A DNA stretch of 64,000 bases from Lachnocurva sp045579705 (GCA_045579705.1 JAZNMP010000002.1:1-64000); one strand, 5' to 3'. Counted from the stretch's first letter, positions 26,297 through 35,966 are shown. The notes: generated from the sequence alone by a model not told the origin. Numbers and translations are program-made.

Positions 26297-28090
26297 ATGG
26301 CTTCAATAGTTGATGAGAGAATTAATAAACTTAGATTGATGATGAAAGAAAGAAATATTTCGGTTTATTTGATTCCGATGGCTGACTTTCATTATTCAGA
26401 ATATGTAGGTGCTTACTTCATGGAAGTAGAATTCATGTCTGGATTCACTGGCACAAATGCAACAGTTGTTATTACACCTGACAAAGCCGGACTTTGGACA
26501 GATGGTAGATACTTCATTCAGGCTCGTAGAGAAATGGCAGATAACTGTGTAAAACTTTACGAGATGGGAGAAGAAGGCGTTCCTACAGTTGCAGAGTTTA
26601 TCGAAAGTGAAATCAAACCTGGCACATGCCTCGGATTTGACGGTAGACTTTTTACAATTAAAGACGCAAAGCAGTACACAGAAATCGTAGAGAAAAAGGG
26701 TGCTTCACTTTACGTTACAGAAGATCTCGTGGATGAAATCTGGACAGACAGACCAGCTCTTCCAGCAGGAAAGGTTTGGGAGCTTCCAGTAGTACATGCA
26801 GGAAAGTCTAGACTTGAGAAGCTTACCAGCGTGCGTGAGAAGATGACAGAGTATGGTTGCGACGGTTACCTCCTTACAGATCTCTGTTCTATCGCTTGGC
26901 TTCTGAATTTGAGAGGAGACGATATCCCATCTACACCTGTATTCCTTTCTTATATTCATATCACAAAGGATGCGGCTACTCTTTATGTGAATAACGATAT
27001 TCTTTCTGATGAAATCAAAGAGAATCTCGCTAAAGACAACATCTCTATCAAAGGATATGACGATGTATACAAAGATGTCGCTAACTACTCAGAGAAGCAG
27101 ATCCTTCTCGATGATGGAGTAGTAAACTTCGCGCTTCTAAACGCTCTTTCAGACAGCGTTAAACCTTACTATGAGGTTAACCCTACAGAGCTTATGAAGG
27201 CAGTAAAGAACGAGACAGAAATCAGCGATACTACAAAGGCTCATATCAAAGATGGTGTGGCTCTTACACACTTCATCTATTGGGTAAAAAATGCTGCAAA
27301 GAGCGGAAAGATTTCCGAAGTAGATGCAGCTGAGAAGTTACGTTCATTTAGAGAAGCACAGGATGACTTCCTGGATGTTAGCTTCGAAACTATCGCAGCT
27401 TATGGTCCAAATGCAGCTATGATGCATTATAGTGCCACACCTGAGAAATATTCTATGATCGAGCCAAAGGGCTTCCTACTCGTAGATTCAGGCGGACACT
27501 ACATCGATGGTACTACAGATGTAACTAGAACTATTACTGTAGGTGAACTTACTGAAGAGGAAAAAGTAGACTATACAACTGTTCTTAGATGCCACCTTCG
27601 TCTGATGGAGGCTCACTTCCCTAAGGGAGCAACAGGACAGAATCTGGACATCCTCGCACGTGGTCCGGTATGGGATAGAGGACTCGACTACAGATGTGGA
27701 ACTGGTCACGGTGTAGGACACATCCTTAATGTACACGAAGGACCTAACAACTTTAGATGGAGAATCCAGAGCAAGGCAAATGCTTGGCCACTTATGCCAG
27801 GTATGATCACTTCAAACGAGCCTGGACTTTACATCGAAGACGGTTATGGAATCCGTATCGAGAACGAAGTACTCGTAGTAGAAGACGTAAAGACAGAGTA
27901 CGGTCAGTTCTATAAACTTAAGAACTTAACTGTAGCTCCTATCGATTTGGAGCCAGTTATCGTAGATATGCTTACTCAGTATGAGAGAGAAGCTATCAAT
28001 AACTATCATAAATTTGTTTATGAAACACTTTCACCATATTTCGAGGGCGAAGAACTCGAGTGGTTGAAGCATGAAACGAGAGAAATCTAG
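26297..28090 (+). CDS. pepP: Xaa-Pro aminopeptidase (M24B, aminopeptidase P)
   Basis: 597 residues, the long three-domain form of aminopeptidase P. Two creatinase-like N-terminal domains (about 1-135 and 150-300) precede the pita-bread catalytic domain. Metal ligands are visible in LLVDSGGHYIDGTTDVTRT (Asp pair), GTGHGVGHILNVHEGP (His), and the closing SNEPGLYIEDGYGIRIENEVLV (Glu residues). It removes an N-terminal residue next to proline from peptides in the cytoplasm. The start ATG at 26297 follows AGAAAGGAAGGA. polA follows 15 nt after its stop, so they may share a transcript. Confidence 0.95.
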   Translation: MASIVDERINKLRLMMKERNISVYLIPMADFHYSEYVGAYFMEVEFMSGFTGTNATVVITPDKAGLWTDGRYFIQARREMADNCVKLYEMGEEGVPTVAEFIESEIKPGTCLGFDGRLFTIKDAKQYTEIVEKKGASLYVTEDLVDEIWTDRPALPAGKVWELPVVHAGKSRLEKLTSVREKMTEYGCDGYLLTDLCSIAWLLNLRGDDIPSTPVFLSYIHITKDAATLYVNNDILSDEIKENLAKDNISIKGYDDVYKDVANYSEKQILLDDGVVNFALLNALSDSVKPYYEVNPTELMKAVKNETEISDTTKAHIKDGVALTHFIYWVKNAAKSGKISEVDAAEKLRSFREAQDDFLDVSFETIAAYGPNAAMMHYSATPEKYSMIEPKGFLLVDSGGHYIDGTTDVTRTITVGELTEEEKVDYTTVLRCHLRLMEAHFPKGATGQNLDILARGPVWDRGLDYRCGTGHGVGHILNVHEGPNNFRWRIQSKANAWPLMPGMITSNEPGLYIEDGYGIRIENEVLVVEDVKTEYGQFYKLKNLTVAPIDLEPVIVDMLTQYEREAINNYHKFVYETLSPYFEGEELEWLKHETREI

Positions 28091-28105
28091 TAGCAAGGAA
28101 TCTAT

Positions 28106-30769
28106 ATGAAATTATTACTTATCGATGGACATAGTATTTTAAATAGGGCTTATTATGGAGTGCCTGATTTTACGAATTCTGAAGGAATTCATACAGGTGC
28201 TGTATATGGGTTCTTGAATATGATGTTTTCTTTTCTGGAGACGGAGAAGCCTGACAAACTGGCTGTTGCGTTTGACTGTAGTGCACCTACTTTTCGTCAT
28301 GAGAAATACGCGGACTATAAGGGCAACCGTAAAGGCATGGATCCGGAACTTCGTCAGCAGGTGCCTATGATACAGGAGATGCTCACCAGCATGGGCATTC
28401 CTGTTATCAAACAGGAAGGAATCGAAGGTGATGATATCCTTGGAACTCTTTCCAGAGTAGGAGAGAGAAATGGACTCGATGTAGTAATAGTATCCGGAGA
28501 TAGAGATACTTTGCAGCTTGCTACTGATAAAGTAAAGATTAGTATTCCTAGAACGAAAAAGACGGGAACTATTATCGAAAACTATCATGCAGCGGATGTT
28601 CTCGAAGCCCTTCAGGTCACACCTACTGAATTTATCGATGTAAAGGCACTCATGGGTGATAGTTCTGATAATATTCCAGGTGTTCCGGGAATCGGTGAGA
28701 AGACAGCTACAGCACTTATCGTGAAATATCATTCTATCGAAGAGGCTTATGCGGATTGGGAGAATATTAAACCTCCTAGAGCGTCAAAGAACCTCTATGA
28801 ATTCTACGATCAGGCTGTTATGTCCAAAGATCTGGCTACTATTAAGCTGGACTGCGATATTGATTTTGACCTGGAAGATGCAACTCTAGGTAATATTTTT
28901 ACAGAAGAAGCATATAACCTTTGCAAGAAATGGGAGCTTCGAAAGATTCTATCCCGTTTTGAGACTCCGACAGAAACTGCAGAAGCTCTCGATATCAAAG
29001 AGTCTTTTGTGGAGGTTACTGATATTGATGCAACTCTTTCAGAGCTTGCTAAACAGAAGGTCCTCGGCTTCTATGTACTTTCAGAGGGGAAACGAGAGTA
29101 TACCAGGGGTTATGGAACTTATATTTCAGATGGCTCAAAGACCTACCATTTTGATGGAATTGATCCGGAAGAAGTCGCTTATCGATTTGCTTCAAATGGG
29201 ATAGTGCTTGCTTTTTCCGATATCAAAGAGGCTCTCTATGTTATGCCAAAGCTGGCTGAGTATAGAAATGAGAATTTGGAAAGTGATGTATTCTTTGATG
29301 CCGGCGTTGCTTCTTACATCTTAGATCCGCTTCCAAACGCTTATCCTATGGATGCGGTATTGAAAAAAGAATGCAATATAATCGTTCCATCTCTCGAGGA
29401 ACTGTTAAAGAAGAAAAGCTTAGAAAAGGCTTTTAAGGAGTACGACGAGAATCCTGAAGTTAGGGAAGCTTTAAATACTTTTGGATTTATAAATGCATAT
29501 GGTGCGGTAGCAACGAGAGAGTCCTTGCTCGCAAAGCTTGAGAGCACAGAGAGCCTGAAGCTTTACGAGGAGATTGAGCTTCCGCTCATCTTCGTATTAT
29601 TTGACATGGAGATGGCTGGAATGGCTATGGACCGTGAAGGCCTACTGAAATACGGCGAAGAACTTAGAATCACACGCGATGAGTTAGAGAGAAATATCTA
29701 TGAGAAGGCGGGTGAGGAGTTTAATATCAATTCCCCTAAACAGCTTTCACATATTCTCTTTGAGAAGCTGGAGATTCCTGGCGGAAAAAAGACGAAGACA
29801 GGTTATTCTACTGCCGCAGACGTATTAGAGAAACTTAAGAAGGATAATCCTATCATCGATGAGATTCTGACATACAGAAAGTACCAGAAGATTATGTCTA
29901 CTTATGTAGATGGTCTGTCACAGGCTGTATCTGAGGACGGAAGAGTTCATTCCTGCTTCCAGCAGAAGGTTACAGCGACTGGCCGTATCAGTTCGACAGA
30001 GCCTAATCTGCAGAATATTCCTATTCGTATGGAACTCGGTAAGCAGATTCGTAAAGTGTTCTACCCGAAGGCTGGATATACTTATGTGGATGCCGATTAC
30101 TCTCAGATTGAACTTCGAGTTTTAGCTCATATGTCAGATGATGAAAATCTGAAAAAGGCTTATAATGAAGGCAAGGATATACATAGAGCCACAGCAGCTT
30201 TAGTATTCCACAAACCTTTTGAAGAGGTTACTGAGAACGAGCGTAGAAGCGCAAAGGCTGTAAACTTCGGTATCGTCTATGGAATCAGTGCTTTCGGTCT
30301 GGCCGAGGATTTAGGAATCTCCAGAAGCGAGGCAAAGGAATATATCGAAGGATACTATGAGGCTTATCCTAAGCTGAAAGAGTATCTCGATAATCTGATA
30401 GAGGATGCAAAGAATACGGGTTATGCGCTGACTTTGTTCGGACGTAGACGTCCTACACCTGAGCTTAGTTCTTCGAACTTTATGCAGCGTAGTTTCGGTG
30501 AACGTGTAGCGAGAAATTCACCTATTCAGGGAACTGCGGCTGACATCATAAAGATAGCTATGGTAAAGGTGCATGACAGACTAATTCAGAATGGTTTGGA
30601 ATCTAGATTGGTTCTTCAGGTTCACGATGAGCTTCTCATAGAGGCAAAGAATGAAGAACTCGATACAGTAAAGAAACTTCTGGTAGAGGAAATGGAAAAT
30701 GCTGTGAAGTTAAATGTCCCTCTGATTGCAGATTTACAAACAGGAGATAATTGGTATGAAACACATTGA
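28106..30769 (+). CDS. polA: DNA polymerase I
   Basis: 887 residues. The N-terminal 5'-3' exonuclease (flap nuclease) domain is intact (LLIDGHSILNRAYYG, IEGDDILGTLSR, SGDRDTLQL, LMGDSSDNIPGVPGIGEKTA). The middle 3'-5' exonuclease-like domain lacks the catalytic acids: where proofreading enzymes have DxE the sequence reads LGFYVLSEG. The polymerase domain carries motif A (VDADYSQIELRVLAH), motif B (RRSAKAVNFGIVYGIS) and motif C (LVLQVHDELLIEA). It fills gaps and removes RNA primers in replication and repair. Loss of proofreading residues is common in Firmicutes PolA. Its end overlaps coaE by 14 nt. Confidence 0.96.
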   Translation: MKLLLIDGHSILNRAYYGVPDFTNSEGIHTGAVYGFLNMMFSFLETEKPDKLAVAFDCSAPTFRHEKYADYKGNRKGMDPELRQQVPMIQEMLTSMGIPVIKQEGIEGDDILGTLSRVGERNGLDVVIVSGDRDTLQLATDKVKISIPRTKKTGTIIENYHAADVLEALQVTPTEFIDVKALMGDSSDNIPGVPGIGEKTATALIVKYHSIEEAYADWENIKPPRASKNLYEFYDQAVMSKDLATIKLDCDIDFDLEDATLGNIFTEEAYNLCKKWELRKILSRFETPTETAEALDIKESFVEVTDIDATLSELAKQKVLGFYVLSEGKREYTRGYGTYISDGSKTYHFDGIDPEEVAYRFASNGIVLAFSDIKEALYVMPKLAEYRNENLESDVFFDAGVASYILDPLPNAYPMDAVLKKECNIIVPSLEELLKKKSLEKAFKEYDENPEVREALNTFGFINAYGAVATRESLLAKLESTESLKLYEEIELPLIFVLFDMEMAGMAMDREGLLKYGEELRITRDELERNIYEKAGEEFNINSPKQLSHILFEKLEIPGGKKTKTGYSTAADVLEKLKKDNPIIDEILTYRKYQKIMSTYVDGLSQAVSEDGRVHSCFQQKVTATGRISSTEPNLQNIPIRMELGKQIRKVFYPKAGYTYVDADYSQIELRVLAHMSDDENLKKAYNEGKDIHRATAALVFHKPFEEVTENERRSAKAVNFGIVYGISAFGLAEDLGISRSEAKEYIEGYYEAYPKLKEYLDNLIEDAKNTGYALTLFGRRRPTPELSSSNFMQRSFGERVARNSPIQGTAADIIKIAMVKVHDRLIQNGLESRLVLQVHDELLIEAKNEELDTVKKLLVEEMENAVKLNVPLIADLQTGDNWYETH

Positions 30770-31376
30770 TAGACTTCCTTTTATTGGTATTACTGGTGGA
30801 ATTGGAGCTGGAAAGAGTAGTGTACTGGATTATATAGCTGAGAATTATAATGCTTGCATAGTTCGAGCTGATGATGTGGCTAAAGACCTCATTAAAGCTG
30901 GGACAAAAGTTCATGAAGCTATACAGTCTGCTTTTAGTGAGTATGATATCAAAGGAGCCGATGGTGAGTTTGATAGAGCGAAGCTTTCAAAGGTGATATT
31001 CACTGATATCAATAATCTGCGTACTATCGATGAAATAGTTCATCCGGCCGTGAAGGAGAAGGTTAAAGAAATGTTTCACGAGGCAAACGAGAATCATTAC
31101 TTTGATTATTTTTTCCTGGAAGCGGCGTTACTAATCGAAGAACATTATGATGAGATTTGTGATGAATTATGGTATATATATGCTTCCGAAGACACTCGAA
31201 GAGAACGCCTGAAAGAGTCGCGGGGATACTCTGATGAGAAGGTGAGTGATATCTTCGCGAACCAGCAGAGTGAGAATGTCTTTAGAGCAAAATGCAAATT
31301 AGTTATTAATAATGACGGGGACTTTGAGGAGTGCAAGAAAGCTATCAGTTCCGCTATAGCAAATATTAGACACTAA
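30756..31376 (+). CDS. coaE: dephospho-CoA kinase
   Basis: 206 residues from the ATG at 30756, with AGGAGA upstream; the in-frame TTG at 30726 lies deep in polA and has no ribosome site. It phosphorylates dephospho-CoA, the last step of CoA synthesis. P-loop GITGGIGAGKSS at the N-terminus, RADDVAKDLI, the lid region YFFLEAALLIEEHY, and LWYIYASEDTRRERLKESRGYS are family features. polA-coaE is a common gene neighbourhood in Firmicutes; here they overlap by 14 nt, implying coupled translation. Confidence 0.94.
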   Translation: MKHIDRLPFIGITGGIGAGKSSVLDYIAENYNACIVRADDVAKDLIKAGTKVHEAIQSAFSEYDIKGADGEFDRAKLSKVIFTDINNLRTIDEIVHPAVKEKVKEMFHEANENHYFDYFFLEAALLIEEHYDEICDELWYIYASEDTRRERLKESRGYSDEKVSDIFANQQSENVFRAKCKLVINNDGDFEECKKAISSAIANIRH

Positions 31377-31395
31377 AGTGGGAGGATTAACGGTT

Positions 31396-33546
31396 ATGGA
31401 CAGCGCTGTTGCTAGAAACAATGATGAATACGTATTTGGTTTAGATATAGGAACCCGTAATGTCGTAGGTACTGTCGGAAAGATGGTGGACGACGAATTC
31501 CATGTAATCTGTGAAGTCATAAAGCAGCACAAGACACGTGCCATGCTGGATGGTCAGATTCATAATATTGCGAGAGTTTCAGAGGTTGTAGCTGAAGTAA
31601 AGGAAGAACTCGAGGCAAAGATAGGTCAGCCGCTTACGAATGTATGTATTGCTGCCGCTGGACGAGTTCTCGTTACAGAGACAACAACAGTAACTTATGA
31701 ATATCCTGAAGAGACTGTAGTGCAGGACGAAGACTTGCACACATTGGATCTCATGGGTATCGATCAGGCAAAGAAGCAGCTTGATGAAAAAGCTGATCAG
31801 AAATACAAGTTCTATTGTGTCGGATATTCAGTTGTAAAGTATTATCTGAATGGTGAGCCTTTTGGAAGTCTGGAAGGACATAAGGCTGACGAAATAGCAG
31901 AGGATATCATCGTTACCTTCCTGCCGGAAGATGTAGTAGATGGTTTGTACACCGCAGTAAACAGGGCGGGGCTTGAAGTCGCAAATCTGACTTTGGAGCC
32001 TATAGCAGCTATGAATGTTGCTATTCCTGAAAACTACAGAATGCTCAATATCGCCCTTGTCGATGTCGGCGCGGGTACATCCGATTTATGTATTACTAAA
32101 GATGGAAGTATCGCGGCTTATGGAATGATTCCATATGCTGGTGATGAGCTTACAGAAGTAATCGTTCAGGCTTATCTGGTTGATTTTGCAACAGCTGAAC
32201 AGATCAAGCTTGATTCAACATTTAAGGATGAAGTTACATATACGGATATCATGGGAATCTCACATACAGTTAAATCTGAAGAGGTTTGGAATCTGCTTTC
32301 TGAGACTAGAGAGAAGATTACAAAGGCTGTAGCTGAGAAGATTATCGAACTTAATGGTGACAAGCCTGTAGCGGCTACATTCGTAGTCGGTGGTGGCGGA
32401 AAAGTACATGGATTCTGTCCATCTCTGGCAAAGAAGCTAGGAATCGTAGATGAACGTGTAGCCCTTCGTGGTGAAGAAGCTATGAATGACATCATCTTTG
32501 ATGAGCAGGGTATCGAGAAGGATCCTCTCCTCGTTACTCCTATCGGTATCTGCTTGAACTACTATGAGCAGAGAAACTCATTTATCATGGTTCATTTCAA
32601 TGACGAAATGCTAAAGATTTATGATAATGGTCGACTTACGGTATTTGATGCGGCTATTCAGGCAGGCCTTGATACGACGGAACTTTTTCCGAAGCGCGGT
32701 GCTGAGTTAAACGTTACGGTAAATGGTATCGTTCGTCTCATCAAAGGTATCGAAGGTGAATCCGCTGAAGTTAGAATGGATGGAGAGGTAGTTGGCTTAA
32801 ATACTCCTCTTAAGAGAAACTCTTACATCGAATTTCGTCCATCTACTATGGGTTCAGCTGCATCAGCAAAGGTTGCTGACCTCGCTGAATACACAACAGA
32901 CAGCCTGTACTTTGTAGTAAACCAGAAACGTGTGGCATGTCCTAAGTTTGTAGAAGTGAACGGTATTCTCGAATCACCAGAGTACGAATTAAAGGACGGC
33001 GACAAGGTAGATACCAGAAATTACTATACAGTTGGACAGCTTGCGAAGTTTATGGATGTTCAGCTTAATCCAGAAGGAGATATCTTTGTTAACAACAAAC
33101 AGGCATCTCTGGATACACTGGTATACGAGAACTTCTCAATCGATTGGGATACACTCGATTTTGCAAGTATGGATGATAGCTATGAGTCAGGTGAGGAGGC
33201 TATTCCGACTGGCGTGGAAGATACAGTTGGTGAAGCTGATGAAGCTCAGGTCGATGGCGATTTAGCAGGTGAAGCTCAGGTCGAAGCTGATAAAATGGAA
33301 ACTGAGTCTGGAAATGAAGTTTCGGGAGCAAAATATGCTTCTATTAACGTAAAGATTAACGGAAACAGCTTTACTTTGACAGGAAAGAAAGACTATATTT
33401 TTGTAGATATTTTTACTGTATATCCGTTTAATACAAATGAATCAAATGGTAGAGCGGTTTATACAATGATAAATTCCAGTCCTTGCGGTTATGTAGATCC
33501 TCTTAAAGATGGAGATTCCGTAGAGATTGGATGGAAGGAAAAATAA
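31396..33546 (+). CDS. large FtsA-like actin-fold ATPase
   Basis: 716 residues from the ATG at 31396, 8 nt after GGGAGGA. The first half (about 1-380) is an FtsA/PilM-type actin-fold ATPase: phosphate-1 loop FGLDIGTRNVVGTVG, an FtsA 1C-like insertion (about 70-170), phosphate-2 ALVDVGAGTSDLCI, and adenosine motif FVVGGGGKVHGFCPSLAK. The second half (about 430-716) is not found in classical FtsA (about 420 residues). It has small beta-rich modules (LNVTVNGIVRLIKG..., VKINGNSFTLTGKKDYIFVDIF) joined by an acidic repeat (EADEAQVDGDLAGEAQVEAD). No C-terminal amphipathic helix is seen. Because ftsA is absent next to ftsZ, this may take its place or serve another envelope complex. Two nucleotides separate it from the next gene's start. 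Confidence 0.8.
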   Translation: MDSAVARNNDEYVFGLDIGTRNVVGTVGKMVDDEFHVICEVIKQHKTRAMLDGQIHNIARVSEVVAEVKEELEAKIGQPLTNVCIAAAGRVLVTETTTVTYEYPEETVVQDEDLHTLDLMGIDQAKKQLDEKADQKYKFYCVGYSVVKYYLNGEPFGSLEGHKADEIAEDIIVTFLPEDVVDGLYTAVNRAGLEVANLTLEPIAAMNVAIPENYRMLNIALVDVGAGTSDLCITKDGSIAAYGMIPYAGDELTEVIVQAYLVDFATAEQIKLDSTFKDEVTYTDIMGISHTVKSEEVWNLLSETREKITKAVAEKIIELNGDKPVAATFVVGGGGKVHGFCPSLAKKLGIVDERVALRGEEAMNDIIFDEQGIEKDPLLVTPIGICLNYYEQRNSFIMVHFNDEMLKIYDNGRLTVFDAAIQAGLDTTELFPKRGAELNVTVNGIVRLIKGIEGESAEVRMDGEVVGLNTPLKRNSYIEFRPSTMGSAASAKVADLAEYTTDSLYFVVNQKRVACPKFVEVNGILESPEYELKDGDKVDTRNYYTVGQLAKFMDVQLNPEGDIFVNNKQASLDTLVYENFSIDWDTLDFASMDDSYESGEEAIPTGVEDTVGEADEAQVDGDLAGEAQVEADKMETESGNEVSGAKYASINVKINGNSFTLTGKKDYIFVDIFTVYPFNTNESNGRAVYTMINSSPCGYVDPLKDGDSVEIGWKEK

Positions 33547-33549
33547 TAA

Positions 33550-34347
33550 ATGGAATTATTTAGCATAAGGTCGGGGAGCTCTGGCAATTGTATTTGTGTC
33601 GGAAGTTCCTCACACCATGTGCTTATCGATGCAGGAATCAGCGGTAAGCGTATCGAAGAGGGGTTAAATACGTACGATCTGACTGCACGTGATATGGATG
33701 CGATATTAGTTACTCATGAGCATATAGATCATATTGCAGGCTTGGGCGTGATGGCTCGTAGATACGGACTTCCTATTTATGCGACTCGGGATACTATCTC
33801 AGCGATAAAGAATACTTCATCTGTAGGAAAGATAGATGAAGGGTTGTTTCACCCGATCACTCCAGATGAGAAATTCACTATTGGTGATATCGAGATTAAT
33901 CCTATTCATATTTCGCATGATGCGGCGGATCCGGTTGCTTACAGACTAGAAGCCTATGGAAAGAAAGCAGCGGTGCTTACTGACTTAGGTTATTATGATG
34001 ACTATATCGTGAATCATATGAGAGATTTGGACTGTGTGCTTCTCGAATCAAATCATGATAAGAGGATGCTCGAGGCTGGACCTTATCCATATAGCTTAAA
34101 GGTTCGAATCATGGGCGACAAAGGGCATCTTTCAAATGATACCTGTGGTCAGCTTCTCTCTGAAATACTGAATGATGATATTAAGCATATTTTTTTAGGC
34201 CATCTTTCTCATGAGAATAACTATTCTGAACTTGCTCTACAAACGGTAGAGAGTGAGATAACACTTTCTGATACTGAGTATAAAGGAAATGATTTTCCTA
34301 TTGAGGTTGCTTCTAGAGAATGTGTGTCTAGGAGAATTGAGTTTTAG
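33550..34347 (+). CDS. metallo-beta-lactamase fold hydrolase (WalJ/YycJ type)
   Basis: 265 residues. The pattern IRSGSSGNCICVGSSSHHVLIDAGIS followed by the zinc motif THEHIDH (about residues 57-63) and later SHDAADPVAYRLE is that of the WalJ/YycJ branch of the metallo-beta-lactamase superfamily. These proteins are probably 5'-3' exonucleases with roles in DNA repair or cell-wall control; the substrate here is not shown. It starts 3 nt after the FtsA-like gene, so it is translated from the same message. It has no linked WalK/WalR genes in this window. The stop is followed directly by repeat fragment D. Confidence 0.9.
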   Translation: MELFSIRSGSSGNCICVGSSSHHVLIDAGISGKRIEEGLNTYDLTARDMDAILVTHEHIDHIAGLGVMARRYGLPIYATRDTISAIKNTSSVGKIDEGLFHPITPDEKFTIGDIEINPIHISHDAADPVAYRLEAYGKKAAVLTDLGYYDDYIVNHMRDLDCVLLESNHDKRMLEAGPYPYSLKVRIMGDKGHLSNDTCGQLLSEILNDDIKHIFLGHLSHENNYSELALQTVESEITLSDTEYKGNDFPIEVASRECVSRRIEF

Positions 34348-34350
34348 TTA

Positions 34351-34430
34351 GCTCTGCGGCGCAGCCCGCAGTTGCTTGTATGAAGTTTCGTATTGGGAAA
34401 GAACTTGAAATAAAGAGTTCCCTATAAAAA
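34351..34430. repeat. composite hairpin repeat, fragment D
   Basis: A shortened, diverged copy: the GNA mini-hairpin with one inserted C (34355-34370, then GTTGCTT), joined to one end-type unit in which TATTGGGAA (34391-34399) pairs with TTCCCTATA (34418-34426), with one T/T mismatch. The modules between these two in copies A and B are missing. It lies right after the WalJ-like gene. Confidence 0.7.
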
Positions 34431-34627
34431 GCATGAAAGACTGGAGCAGTGTATATGTCACGGCAACTGATTCCACGAATCTTTTAAAGCCTGTAATAGC
34501 AAGGTTTGTGGGCGCTTTAATGTGGATTTGTAACCCACTTATAACCCAAGTAATTTTTGTACAAATGTGACAAAGCAGCAAAACAACAGTGATTTTGGAG
34601 ATGTGACATACAATTACATATGGCGAG

Positions 34628-34649
34628 GCACACTTAATCTTAAGTGTGC
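34628..34649. promoter_or_regulatory. 22-nt palindrome upstream of the defence operon
   Basis: GCACACTTAA (34628-34637) and TTAAGTGTGC (34640-34649) are perfect 10-bp arms with a TC centre. Suitable as a dimeric repressor site. It lies 134 nt before the -35 of the Fic promoter. Confidence 0.5.
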
Positions 34650-34662
34650 TTGGCTACTAATA

Positions 34663-34733
34663 AACAACCCCATCGGGTCGTGTCAAAAGCAGTAAAGATG
34701 TGCTGTAGATTGACACGGGCTGGTGGGGTTGTT
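34663..34733. terminator. large interrupted stem-loop, possible bidirectional terminator
   Basis: AACAACCCCA (34663-34672) pairs with TGGGGTTGTT (34724-34733), and CGTGTCAA (34679-34686) with TTGACACG (34710-34717). An internal loop separates the two stems. No clean T-tract follows on the plus strand, so the terminator role is uncertain; a larger structured RNA is possible. Confidence 0.5.
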
Positions 34734-34783
34734 AGTTGTTTTAATGTTTACGACAAACGATAAGCAAATTATAAAGTTGCTGA

Positions 34784-34812
34784 TTGAAAGTGTTCGCGTC
34801 ATAGAATATAAT
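34784..34812 (+). promoter_or_regulatory. near-consensus promoter of the defence operon
   Basis: TTGAAA (34784-34789), 17-nt spacer, TATAAT (34807-34812), ending 37 nt before the Fic start codon. It is one of the best matches in the window and the only clear promoter I see for the six genes that follow. Confidence 0.82.
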
Positions 34813-34849
34813 AAAATAGTGAGTTTTTATTGGATTACGGAGGTTTGAT

Positions 34850-35926
34850 ATGAATGATATAAAAAAAGATCCATTTGAGGAATATATAAAAAATCTTCCT
34901 CCTACAAGAAAAGAACTTGGACAAGCATGGCAGGCTGCGATTGGGTTGCAGGATGTTGATGGATTAAAAACATCTGAATACTTGTACGAGACTGCAAAAA
35001 AGAACATTGACGGTGAAATCTCTGTAGATGAGGCCGGAGACTTAATTAATAGTTATTACGAGAGTAAAGACGGTCGTTCTGAGGTTGAGACGCGTACAGA
35101 AGAGGCAGATAAGGTGTCTGCAAGAATTGCAAAAATCTTATCTGAGAAGGCATTCACGTTTTCGCCTACACAATATTTATCTATTCATCGCGAGCTGTTC
35201 CTTGGTATTTATTCCCATGCAGGAAAAATCAGAGATTATAATATCACGAAAAAGGAATGGGTTCTTGATGGAGATACAGTATCTTATGGTGGAGCTACTG
35301 AACTTCGAGAAACGCTAGATTATGATTTTTCTCAGGAAAGGGATTTTCGCTATAACGGTTTAACAATGGATGAGGTGATTCATCATTTAGCGGTTTTTAT
35401 TTCCAGACTTTGGCAAATCCATGTGTTTGAGGAAGGCAATACCAGAACAACAGCTGTGTTTTTAATAAAGTATCTTCGCATGCTTGGATTTGATGCCGAA
35501 AATGATTTGTTTGCGAAGCACTCTTGGTATTTTCGAAATGCTTTGGTTAGGGCAAATTACAATAACATAAAGAATGGTATCTATGAGACGACAGAGTTCC
35601 TCGAAATGTTTTTAAGGAATCTTTTGCAGAATGAGAAGCACGAGCTTCACAATAGAGAAATGCATGTTAGTGGTAAATTTTTCTTGGGTCATGATGACCC
35701 GATAAATGACCCGATAAATGACCCAATAAAATTAGATGGACGTGAGCTTAAAATTATAGAGTTGTTACGAGAAGAAACTGGCTTAACACGAAAAGAGATG
35801 GCAGCTCGTTTAGATTGCTCGGATTCAACAATTAAGCGGTGCCTGCAGTCTATGGTTGAAAAGGGCGTACTGAAACGAATTGGATCAAATAAAAAAGGTG
35901 AGTGGATCATATTAGAAAAGAAGTAA
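34850..35926 (+). CDS. Fic domain protein with C-terminal winged helix
   Basis: 358 residues. The Fic domain holds the motif HVFEEGNTRTTA at about residue 190, where the standard form is HPFxxGNGRxxR. The catalytic His, acidic residue and first Arg are kept; the second Gly is Thr and the last Arg is absent. Fic enzymes attach AMP or other nucleotides to target proteins. A tandem DPINDPINDPIK linker (about 284-295, from a 12-nt repeat) leads to a winged-helix domain (GLTRKEMAARLDCSDSTIKRCLQSM), the layout seen in Fic proteins that bind DNA. Ribosome site GGAGG. First gene of the defence operon; it may regulate it or act as its own toxin module. Confidence 0.85.
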   Translation: MNDIKKDPFEEYIKNLPPTRKELGQAWQAAIGLQDVDGLKTSEYLYETAKKNIDGEISVDEAGDLINSYYESKDGRSEVETRTEEADKVSARIAKILSEKAFTFSPTQYLSIHRELFLGIYSHAGKIRDYNITKKEWVLDGDTVSYGGATELRETLDYDFSQERDFRYNGLTMDEVIHHLAVFISRLWQIHVFEEGNTRTTAVFLIKYLRMLGFDAENDLFAKHSWYFRNALVRANYNNIKNGIYETTEFLEMFLRNLLQNEKHELHNREMHVSGKFFLGHDDPINDPINDPIKLDGRELKIIELLREETGLTRKEMAARLDCSDSTIKRCLQSMVEKGVLKRIGSNKKGEWIILEKK

Positions 35927-35966
35927 TATAAACAAATGTATTTAACCGGGTTACGGAGGATAAAGC

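Larger units (their letters stand above)
34431..34783. other. gene-free flank between the housekeeping block and the defence operon
   Basis: No convincing gene. It contains a 22-nt palindrome (34628-34649) and a long interrupted stem (34663-34733). The rest (34440-34620) has no feature I can name. As the boundary of an accessory block it is a reasonable place for an old integration junction, but no direct repeats or integrase are visible. Confidence 0.4.

Noticed and set aside
34348..34850. Integrase attachment site at the island border
   Set aside because: No direct repeats shared with the right border (43106-44212) and no integrase gene were found by eye.
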